NCBI RefSeq assembly: GCF_022919115.1
Contig: NZ_CP095072.1
Span: 1,984,001 to 2,048,000 of the forward strand
Source: Gracilibacillus caseinilyticus
GTDB taxonomy: Bacteria > Bacillota > Bacilli > Bacillales > Amphibacillaceae
Direction: 5' to 3'
Length of the DNA stretch: 64,000 nt
The translations under genes were made by a program, and so were the position numbers. Each line of letters begins with the position of its first letter. Within the stretch, counting starts at the first letter, position 1. Under the pieces are notes generated by a model. It did not search any database. It was not told the origin of the DNA and saw only the letters and a list, made by a program, of their open reading frames with translations. Shown here in pieces: positions 40,628 through 48,625 of the stretch.

Positions 40628-42058
40628 TTAATTGTTTCCTAATTGTAATGCACGATACAAGAAGGTAGCAAACTGACCGCGAGAAACGCTTTCTGCTGGA
40701 CGGAAATCGTCTAATTGCGTGGTAAGTCCGTGCTGAGCAAGGATCTTTACACTCTCTTTATGAGAGCCTGAAACGTTATCCAGGTTCACGCCAGTATTTT
40801 CTTTGGTATCTTCAAGGTTAAATGCCCGTACCAGGATCGATGCCATTTGGGAACGGCTTAATGGCTCATCATCGTTGAAAACTCGTCCATTATCAGCAGG
40901 TGCACCCTGCAAGATGCCAGCTTCATAAGTTGCAGCAATGGCTTCGGCATAGTAATGATTTGCATCAACATCGTTATAGTTGTTAAGAATCGTCTCGACA
41001 TTATTAGGAATACTTAAATCAAGGGATCTTTTAAGTAATTCTGCAGCTTGGGAACGGGACAACGTTTTAGCTGGACGGAATTCTTTTGTACCATCATCAA
41101 GTGTGTAGCCATTAATAATACCTTTTGTTACCAGTTGTTGAATGGACTCTGCTTCGTCCGTGCCAGGTGTAATATCGTTAAAAAGAAGCGGCACGAGATA
41201 GGAGGAAGCGATATAGCCTTCCACATTGCCGTTAGATACCTTGTAATAAACATAGTGATTCGAGGCTGGATCATTTCTGGATCCTTCCGCTTCGATTGGT
41301 TTACTTTCGATTGTCCATGTTGTATTAGCAGCTACACGAGTAGAGGTACCATATAACTCATCGTAGCGGTTAGCTCCTCCATCTTTTCCATCGATATATA
41401 CCAGGTCACCGATTTCATGACTTTGGCGTGTCATGGTAGATTTAGTAGTTTGATAGTCTACTCCTACAGGAAAGTGCATAATAGAACTATTGTCTTCATA
41501 ATTAAATTCGAAGGTAGGGAAGTCAAAGTAGTCTCCATCTTTTTCTAAAAGCGACCGCGAACTAATGTAGCTGTAGATTTCTTCTGCATAAGCACTGTCA
41601 GGATGCAGGTTAGGATCATTCTGTTTCGAAAGTCCGTTATATGCAGTAATCGCAAAATACCAATTTTCTAACACATCTTTCGAATGATTGTTAATGATCG
41701 GCAAATAATTTAAATCCCACTTTGCATTGAGAATCTTTGCACCCATCCGAATATTATATTCTGTATCTGTTTTAAGTCTGTTAATATCAACGGGCACGTC
41801 TGTTTTTTCAGGTGTTACTTGCATGACACCAATTCCGCCATCATCTGAAATATAAGGCTCTCCATTTTCATCAAATTGCTGGAAAGCATTTTCATTATAT
41901 GCAATGGCTTTAAGGATTTCAGGCGGAATATCCTCTTCCATAGAGACCTCCGTTATCATTTCTTTAATGTCCATGATATCTTCGGTTGCAGCTTCGTTAT
42001 GTAACGGTGTGATCATAAAAAGAACAGCTGTCAGAGATAATGCTAGTTTCCATTTCAT
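40628..42058 (-). CDS. Secreted lytic transglycosylase-like protein with three SLH domains
   Basis: 476 residues. Signal peptide (LALSLTAVLFMITPLHNEAA), then an SLT/goose-lysozyme-like domain (about 30-165: EDIPPEILKAIAYNENAFQQ with a Glu in the catalytic position; DDGGIGVMQVT; WYFAITAYNG), then an SH3-like stretch (about 215-290) and three SLH domains (about 295-350, 360-420, 425-476). SLH domains bind pyruvylated secondary wall polymer, matching the CsaB homologue at 48.6 kb. Its likely job is cutting glycan strands while anchored to that polymer. Confidence 0.85.
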   Translation of the reverse strand: MKWKLALSLTAVLFMITPLHNEAATEDIMDIKEMITEVSMEEDIPPEILKAIAYNENAFQQFDENGEPYISDDGGIGVMQVTPEKTDVPVDINRLKTDTEYNIRMGAKILNAKWDLNYLPIINNHSKDVLENWYFAITAYNGLSKQNDPNLHPDSAYAEEIYSYISSRSLLEKDGDYFDFPTFEFNYEDNSSIMHFPVGVDYQTTKSTMTRQSHEIGDLVYIDGKDGGANRYDELYGTSTRVAANTTWTIESKPIEAEGSRNDPASNHYVYYKVSNGNVEGYIASSYLVPLLFNDITPGTDEAESIQQLVTKGIINGYTLDDGTKEFRPAKTLSRSQAAELLKRSLDLSIPNNVETILNNYNDVDANHYYAEAIAATYEAGILQGAPADNGRVFNDDEPLSRSQMASILVRAFNLEDTKENTGVNLDNVSGSHKESVKILAQHGLTTQLDDFRPAESVSRGQFATFLYRALQLGNN

Positions 42059-42204
42059 AAACGTATCCTCCCCATTTTTTGCCTTCTATCATTGTATAAT
42101 AGATAGGATAAAATTACTAGAGTCTAGTAGAGATAAACCCGCTTATTATAAAGTGTTTCTTCTGCGTTCCACACTAACTTAGGTATATATAGTTACCCAT
42201 AAAC

Positions 42205-42454
42205 TGATTATGTAAAGTAGCTTAATGGTAATTTTGAAATTGTTTATGTGCTACCGCTCCGGCCAACTACTCCGCATTCTCTGGGCCACGGCTGAAGCTA
42301 GGCTACAACTTGAACTTCTTCATTGCTACTTGCCTTGTGCCGAGGAAGTTGAGGCCGCCCCCACAGGATGCGGAGCAAATTTTCGGATCTTTGGCTAAGC
42401 AGATAAAATCTATCAAAATTAGCACGTTGATATACAGTTTTACTTAACATAATC
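42205..42454. repeat. Dispersed palindromic repeat, copy D
   Basis: GATTATGTAAAG begins it and TTAACATAATC ends it. The left arm is type 1 (TTTTGAAATTGTTTATGTGC, TACCGCTCCGGCCAACTACT). The core is in the same sense as copy A (CTTGTGCCGAGGAAG), but its right part is deleted. The right arm is type 2 (CGGAGCAAATTTTCGGATCT, TTGGCTAAGC). Confidence 0.87.
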
Positions 42455-42515
42455 AATATTACAAGATCACACACTTATTAATGAGTATGCTTGCTTCTGC
42501 AACAACTTTTACATA

Positions 42516-42551
42516 TAAAAAAACCTGGAAAAGATCGATCTTTTCCAGGCT
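42516..42551 (-). terminator. Intrinsic terminator of the O-antigen-ligase-like gene
   Basis: A perfect CCTGGAAAAGATC/GATCTTTTCCAGG palindrome; on the minus strand it is followed by T7. Confidence 0.9.
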
Positions 42552-42562
42552 TCTAAGGGGCA

Positions 42563-43978
42563 TTATTCGTTTGTTTTCAAATTGATATACAGCAGAACCA
42601 TCGACAGTGCCAGATAAAGGTTAACTGCAGGTGCCACCCAGACGTGACCGGCAATTAATGCAATACCCAAACCTAACAATATCGAAATAATTAAACTGAT
42701 GTTTTCTACATGGAAAATTTGTTTGAAATTAGTAAAAAGTTTCTTAAGCACAATACCGATTAACATAAACAATGGTAACATCACTAATATGAAACCAATC
42801 ACTCCGAATGAGAAGAAGATATCGAAGAAATCCATCTCAATCGTTTTTCTATTGTTAATATAGTTACCGGCATAGCCCATACCTAATATTTTCTGTGATA
42901 CATCAGCACGGATCATTTGATTAAGCTGCCAAGTGAAATAAATATGTCTCGAACTTAATATCTTGTTAACGATAGGAGAATTGATCTCAAACGTGACGCG
43001 AGTATCTTCGCCTTCAATAATTTCGTCTTCTGATTCTCCGGATGATTCGCCATTTCCGCCTTGTCCCGGCACATCTTCAAACCCTTTATCAATATCCTCC
43101 TGATCCGGCTCAGGTAGTTCTACCGATAAATTCTGATAACCAGGAGTGAAAGGACTAACAATCAATATAACAGCTAACAACGCAATACTGTATACGAACG
43201 TAGGCAGTAATATTTTACGGTCGTTTGTCTTTTTTATACTAGCAACGATATAATGGATCGCAATAAACAGACTGATGAAGATACATGTAATATAAACAGC
43301 GAACAGCCCAACTTTTGTTCCGATCAATGCACCAATCAACGCTACCAGTAAAGCTGGTATCCATACCCAAAAACTGTACCAGGACTTCGTTTTTCGAATA
43401 GCGAATAAAATAGATAAAGGAAAGCCAATCGCTAATAACGCACTTAATTCATTGGCAGAGTAGAACCATCCTTTAAATCCAGCTTTCACCCATTCATACG
43501 AATCGACTGACGTATTTGTTATGATAGCGATCAGAATAGACACCCCTATGATAACAAGTGCATAAATAATGTAATTCAATAAACGTGTTTTGATAAAGTC
43601 AACGTTTTTTTTGTTTTGGAACAATAGATAAATTGAACAGATCATGACGGAGAAATAAATCACTTTCGTCAACCACTGTACTTCTATAAATAAGTTAAAT
43701 ACAGGCTTTTGGAAATAATTATTGATAAATCCAATACCTAAAACAAGCAGCAGCAATGCTAAGTAAATGCTGACTTGCTTCTTGTAAGGATGTTGTGAAC
43801 CAAAAAAGATAAAGAATAACGCTATTCCCATAAATAGCATCCGAATGAGAATTCCAATGGTGATACTACTATTGGTAAATTGCAACATAGCATTGGTCAA
43901 AATATCAAGAATTGGTTGCAAAATAATAAATAAAGTTAATAATTGAAAAAATTTGTCGTTATTTAAAACTTTTGACAT
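42563..43978 (-). CDS. O-antigen ligase/polymerase-like membrane protein (Wzy/WaaL type)
   Basis: 471 residues, about 11-12 TM helices with one large outer loop (about 285-365) that is acidic (DQEDIDKGFEDVPGQGGNGE, then SSGESEDEIIEGED). This topology and the KILGMGYAGNYINNR-type segment fit O-antigen ligase/Wzy proteins that polymerise or transfer lipid-linked glycans outside. The inserted acidic stretch is unusual, perhaps a salt adaptation. ATG 43978 follows AAAAGGAGAAG. It is monocistronic. Confidence 0.75.
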   Translation of the reverse strand: MSKVLNNDKFFQLLTLFIILQPILDILTNAMLQFTNSSITIGILIRMLFMGIALFFIFFGSQHPYKKQVSIYLALLLLVLGIGFINNYFQKPVFNLFIEVQWLTKVIYFSVMICSIYLLFQNKKNVDFIKTRLLNYIIYALVIIGVSILIAIITNTSVDSYEWVKAGFKGWFYSANELSALLAIGFPLSILFAIRKTKSWYSFWVWIPALLVALIGALIGTKVGLFAVYITCIFISLFIAIHYIVASIKKTNDRKILLPTFVYSIALLAVILIVSPFTPGYQNLSVELPEPDQEDIDKGFEDVPGQGGNGESSGESEDEIIEGEDTRVTFEINSPIVNKILSSRHIYFTWQLNQMIRADVSQKILGMGYAGNYINNRKTIEMDFFDIFFSFGVIGFILVMLPLFMLIGIVLKKLFTNFKQIFHVENISLIISILLGLGIALIAGHVWVAPAVNLYLALSMVLLYINLKTNE

Positions 43979-44221
43979 AATTGCTTCTCCTTTTAATCAT
44001 TCTTGAAAGACAATCATAAAGAGTATATCTCACATCTAATATAAATGTCCATTAAATTTTGTTAAAAAATTGTTTCAATCTAATTTCTTTATAGGTCCTT
44101 TGTACTGTATTACAAAATTCTTTCAATATTTGCAAAAAGCACTCGAAAAATTACGATATTTGTAATAAAATGTAATAGAATCATAGTTTTATTACAGAAG
44201 AGGGAGGATCGAATTACTTTT

Positions 44222-47200
44222 ATGAAACAATTTATGTCGAAACTCCTTGTCGTATCCATGGTTTTCGTCATGTTACCAACGTATGGGCCAATTTCACTGT
44301 CTGCCAGTGGAGAGAGTCAATCAAACTTTTACGAGTGGAATATAACCCAGCCATTTGTCATACAAAAAGATGACAAAACGTTAGGAGAACTACATGATGG
44401 TGCAACCGTTTATTTAGAACAAGGAGAAGAGGGTACCTATCTTCTGAAATGGGGAGAGCAGAGTATAGAACTATCACAGCAGGAACTGGAAGCGTATCTG
44501 CCATTTGAAGACTCCATACAGGAAGAAGTTGCAGAGGAAGAGACCGAACAAGCAGAAATCCCTGCGGATACGGTACTTTACTTGGGTGAAAATCTCAAAG
44601 AAGAAGTTGGAATAATAGATCAATCCGCTATTTTTCATGTTGTTACAGAAACAGAAGATTATGTCGAAGTAGAAATTGGTCATGCATCATTCTACATATC
44701 AGCTAGTGCTGTTCAACCAGAGGAATCCTCCTCAGATCAAACAGACGACAACCAATCGAACTTGGAATCCGACCAATCATCAACCAATGATCAAACAGAT
44801 GAGCAGTCTGATCAGGAATCAGACTCTTCAGACGATCAACCAAATATAAATGACCAAGAAAATGCTGATGCAACAGAGAATGAAGCAGAAAAGAACAAGG
44901 AAGAACCAGAAGAAGAACCAGAAGAGGAAGTCACGAAAGAATCAATTGATAAACAGCAAATTAAAAAATCAATCACCTCTGCAAGCATTACCACTACACG
45001 CGCATTTACTAGCTCCGATCAATACTTTGAAGTAACGGAGCCAAATTTAACCGTTTATGATAATAGTACAGGTAAATTGGTTCCGATTGGAAAGTTAATG
45101 GAAGGCGATGTGTTTAAATTAATTAGAACTGTTGGAAATTGGCATGAGGTACAGTTCGGAGAAAAAATGGGCTATGTGTATAAGCCTGCTACTAAACCTG
45201 CTGATAAGAGCGCAGAGAAGAATTGGACAAGCAGCAAAGATCATAGCAAAGAAGCAAGAGCACTTGAGAATTTAACGGTTTATGATAACAGCAGTGGTTC
45301 TCTGGTAGCCTTCGCACAGATTTATAAGAATGAATCATTTCGCTACATTGATCAGCAAGGAAACTGGGCTAGAATAGAAATTGGAGGGCGTATGGGTTAT
45401 ATCTACGTACCTGCCATGGCGAAAGGCTTTACAGATGATACGGAGTATTTTGAAGTACTGGTAGATTATCAATCTGTTTATGATAACAGTTCCGGTAGTC
45501 TGGTCAAAACAGGTGTGCTAAGACAAGGTGAAGTATACAAATTGGAACGGGTACTAGGAAACTGGCTCGTGATTCTTGTTGCAGGGGAAAGAAGATATGT
45601 ATTGAAAGAAACGACGAAACCTGCAGAGCGATCAGCAGAGAAGAATTGGTACAGTCCTTCTGGTTACAAGTCAGATAAGCGAATCGCATTTGATCGATTG
45701 ACAATCTATGATAATACTTCAGGCTCACTTGTTCCATTTGGTTATATCGAGCAAGGCAAAGAATTTAACTATGTTAGTCATACCGGTAATTGGATAGTTA
45801 TTGATTATGGCGGTCGTAAAGGTTATGTATATGCACCTGCCACATATCGGGCTTTTAATGACTCAGATAAATATTTCGAAGTATTGAAGGATAACTTGAC
45901 GGTCTATGATAATAGCTCTGGCAGTCTTAAAGCGGTTGGAAAACTCCCTGAAGGTGCTGTACTGGAACGCACAGGTGACTATGGAAACTGGCATCGAATC
46001 CAATACGGTGATAAATATGCTTTTGTATGGAAATTCGATACTAAACCAAGTTCAAAGCCACCTAAATTAGCAGGTAATCCGTCCTATAATAAAGACAAAC
46101 TAATTCTGTCGCAATCCACACCAGTCTACGATAACTCAACAGGCGAGCTTATTCCTTTTGCCTATCTTCCAAAAGATGAGTTATATCCATATATTAGAAT
46201 GGTGGGGAACTGGTATGAGATAGAGTATGGTGGACGTATTGGTTATATCTATTATACTGCCGTGGAGAATAAGCGTCAGTTTGCAGAAACCAATTATTCA
46301 ATAGATTACCAGGATATGCTTGATATCCAAATGACGAAAACACCTAAAGTGGATGGTGCTGGTCGTTTTATTGCAAGTAGAGAGCTTGTCTCCTACTACG
46401 CTAATTCCAATAACTTCGATCGTCAATCCCAAGAGTATTTGCAATTCCTGATTTTATCTGAACCTGCTAATCTCGATGCAGATGAAATCAATGCAAAAGT
46501 ACTTAAAGGAAAAGGATCGTTAGAAGGAACAGCAGAAGCATTTATCGAAGCAGGGGAAAAATATAATGTTAATGAAGTGTATTTAATTGCCCATGCTTTA
46601 CATGAAACAGCAAATGGAACATCAACTCTTGCGTCTGGTGTTACTGTTAATGGTAAAAAGACGTACAACATGTATGGGATCGAAGCATATGATGGCTGTG
46701 CAGTTAGTTGTGGCTCACAGCATGCCTATGATGAAGGCTGGTTCACACCGGAAGCAGCGGTTATCGGTGGAGCAGAATTCATTGCTGATGACTGGATTAA
46801 CGATGGACAGGATACATTGTATAAAATGCGCTGGAATCCGGAAAGTCCGGGATATCCGCAATATGCTACACATGTAAGCTGGGCATTATCACAAACATCC
46901 CGGATTCAGCAAATTTACGATATGCTGGAAACCTATATTTTAAAATTTGATGTACCAATTTATAAAAACCAGCCGGGAAGTACGAGTAAGCCTTCCGGAG
47001 CAGACCAATACTATGTCAATACAGCTTCAAAAGGTTCGCTGGCGGAAACAACAGCTAACTTGAATTTACGCTCAGGTCCATCGACCAGCTTTTCGAAAGT
47101 ACGAATGTTATCCAATGGTGAGCAAGTAGAAATCATGGGATCAAACGGTGGCTGGTATAAGGTTGTTGCAGGTAGTGATATCGGCTGGGTGAGCGGCGAT

Positions 47201-47425
47201 TATTTGAAATTCAAACAACAGTTGAGAGTAGTCGACGGCATAACAGCATTGAACGTCAGAAGTTCCTCTTCTACGAAAGGGAGCGTCCTTGGCCAGTTGA
47301 AAGCAGGTCAATTTGTAACAGGTGTAGTTGATCAGTCCGGCAAATTTGTCAAAGAAAATGGTTGGTACAAGATCATTTATAAAGAAGGATTTGGCTGGGT
47401 ATCCGGCACCTATATCAGGGAATAA
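44222..47425 (+). CDS. Secreted GH73 glucosaminidase with six SH3-like repeats and two SH3b domains
   Basis: 1067 residues. Signal peptide, an acidic Gln/Ser/Asp/Glu linker (about 165-245), six SH3-like modules (about 265-690) in A-B-A-B-A-B order with VYDNSSGSL and GYVY motifs, a GH73 endo-beta-N-acetylglucosaminidase domain (about 710-905) with the catalytic Glu795 in AHALHETANGTSTLASG, and two C-terminal SH3b domains (NLNLRSGPSTSFSKVRML; ALNVRSSSSTKGSVLGQL). A wall-remodelling autolysin like LytG/LytD. The repeats closely match those of the M14 peptidase at 24.2 kb. ATG 44222 follows GAGGGAGGA. Confidence 0.92.
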   Translation: MKQFMSKLLVVSMVFVMLPTYGPISLSASGESQSNFYEWNITQPFVIQKDDKTLGELHDGATVYLEQGEEGTYLLKWGEQSIELSQQELEAYLPFEDSIQEEVAEEETEQAEIPADTVLYLGENLKEEVGIIDQSAIFHVVTETEDYVEVEIGHASFYISASAVQPEESSSDQTDDNQSNLESDQSSTNDQTDEQSDQESDSSDDQPNINDQENADATENEAEKNKEEPEEEPEEEVTKESIDKQQIKKSITSASITTTRAFTSSDQYFEVTEPNLTVYDNSTGKLVPIGKLMEGDVFKLIRTVGNWHEVQFGEKMGYVYKPATKPADKSAEKNWTSSKDHSKEARALENLTVYDNSSGSLVAFAQIYKNESFRYIDQQGNWARIEIGGRMGYIYVPAMAKGFTDDTEYFEVLVDYQSVYDNSSGSLVKTGVLRQGEVYKLERVLGNWLVILVAGERRYVLKETTKPAERSAEKNWYSPSGYKSDKRIAFDRLTIYDNTSGSLVPFGYIEQGKEFNYVSHTGNWIVIDYGGRKGYVYAPATYRAFNDSDKYFEVLKDNLTVYDNSSGSLKAVGKLPEGAVLERTGDYGNWHRIQYGDKYAFVWKFDTKPSSKPPKLAGNPSYNKDKLILSQSTPVYDNSTGELIPFAYLPKDELYPYIRMVGNWYEIEYGGRIGYIYYTAVENKRQFAETNYSIDYQDMLDIQMTKTPKVDGAGRFIASRELVSYYANSNNFDRQSQEYLQFLILSEPANLDADEINAKVLKGKGSLEGTAEAFIEAGEKYNVNEVYLIAHALHETANGTSTLASGVTVNGKKTYNMYGIEAYDGCAVSCGSQHAYDEGWFTPEAAVIGGAEFIADDWINDGQDTLYKMRWNPESPGYPQYATHVSWALSQTSRIQQIYDMLETYILKFDVPIYKNQPGSTSKPSGADQYYVNTASKGSLAETTANLNLRSGPSTSFSKVRMLSNGEQVEIMGSNGGWYKVVAGSDIGWVSGDYLKFKQQLRVVDGITALNVRSSSSTKGSVLGQLKAGQFVTGVVDQSGKFVKENGWYKIIYKEGFGWVSGTYIRE

Positions 47426-47432
47426 TGACAGA

Positions 47433-47470
47433 AAAGAGCTTTCTTCTAGGTGAAGGGAGCTCTTTTTTTG
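47433..47470 (+). terminator. Terminator after the glucosaminidase gene
   Basis: AAAAGAGCT pairs with AGCTCTTTT around a 17-nt loop and a T-run follows. Confidence 0.85.
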
Positions 47471-47567
47471 ATTCGGTAGTAAAAAATGGATTTGACAAAT
47501 GAAGATAATCGTACAAAATATAGCTGTTATCTTAAAATTACATATCAATAGAATAGGAGCAACTGAT

Positions 47568-47846
47568 ATGGTCAAAGAGTGGAATTTAATTCGTGTGTTT
47601 GCTTGTTTGAGTATTGTATTGCTTCATAGTATTACTCATACTAGATTAATAGCCGGCTATCCGGATATTGGCATTGTGTATGAGCTGATCCGCATTTTTC
47701 TTTGTTATGCAACACCTACTTTTATATTGCTCTCAGAAATTATTCTGGCAAATAAATATGGAAAAGCTCCGCTCAACCATAGCCAAGCCAAAATTCTTCA
47801 TATATTATCCTGTTTTTTCAACCACTTTCACTGTCCACTGACTTAA
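47568..47846 (+). pseudogene. Truncated acyltransferase-3 gene
   Basis: ATG 47568 (GGAGCAACTGAT upstream) encodes MVKEWNLIRVFACLSIVLLH-SITHTRL, the start of an acyltransferase-3 protein. It runs only about 80 residues (two TM helices) before the frame enters the tail of the convergent secA2/SLAP remnant near 47800. A whole family member has about 350 residues, so the gene was cut by a deletion whose edge lies at about 47.80 kb. Confidence 0.75.
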
Positions 47847-48367
47847 ATCTATGTCAGCTATATCTTTCTTCAATAAGTAAGTTGGGAAAATAAAATTCCG
47901 CGGGTTACTTGTATTGTTTTTTACTTCTAATTGATCTACTTTAAATAATCCTTCTGCTACCAGCTCTTCTTCACGATCGTATAACGCAAGTGGCAGGCTG
48001 GAGATGGTGAGATTCTTTTTGGAACCATTGCGGATCAGAATCGAAACTGCAAGCTGTTCAACAGTGGCCATTTCTGCAATGTTTCATTCCAGAAAAAAGA
48101 GTCCTCCAATTAACTGGACATTGTAATGGCGTAGGCCAAGGATCTATTTAGATGCTTCACATACAGTAGCAAATGCTTCTACTGTTAGATCCGCAACACT
48201 CTTCCCTTTTTCTAACCGTTCTTTGAATTCGATGGTTTTCTGTTATAGCGCTTCATCAGAAAGAATCGTGAAATGCTGTTCGATGTCGTTTATTTTATCT
48301 ACAGTACTTTGGTATCGATTAAGAATGCTTTTTGTCTTTGCTGTTTTATTTTATCTAATAACTTCAT
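47805..48367 (-). pseudogene. Decayed secA2 (accessory Sec ATPase) N-terminus joined to a SLAP domain
   Basis: Reading the minus strand from ATG 48367 gives MKLLDKIKQQRQ, a frameshift near 48330, then SILNRYQSTVDKINDIEQHF-TILSDEAL(stop)QKTIEFKERLEKGKSVADLTV-EAFATVCEASK(stop)ILGLRHYNVQLIGGLFFLE(stop)NIAEM. This is unmistakably the SecA N-terminus (compare EFKERLEKG, LGMRHFDVQLIGG, IAEMKTGEGKT). Right at IAEM, before the Walker A, it switches to a SLAP domain (AVSILIRNGSKKNLTISSLP ... FIFPTYLLKKDIADIDLSQW). Three in-frame stops, one frameshift and an internal deletion of the ATPase make it a pseudogene of the S-layer accessory Sec system. Confidence 0.85.
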
Positions 48368-48625
48368 TATCTAGCCACTCCTTCTAGACGATAAAAGATC
48401 AGATATTCCAATCTTTAGTATATCATGAATAATCAACAATAACAGTAATGCTTAAGGTAGAAAAGTGACGAATCTTCAAAGATAAATATTTTCAAATGCA
48501 CAAAACATGTTAAAATAGTATAATGGTATGTATTGTCTGAGATAATAACAGGAAGACTTTATGAGTCGTTGACTACTAATAGATGGATTAAACTAACTAT
48601 GTGTTAAAAAAGGATGGAAGAAAGT

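Noticed and set aside
47499..47567. Upstream start for the truncated acyltransferase
   Set aside because: ATG 47568 gives the family N-terminus and has a ribosome site; the longer frame adds an unrelated stretch.
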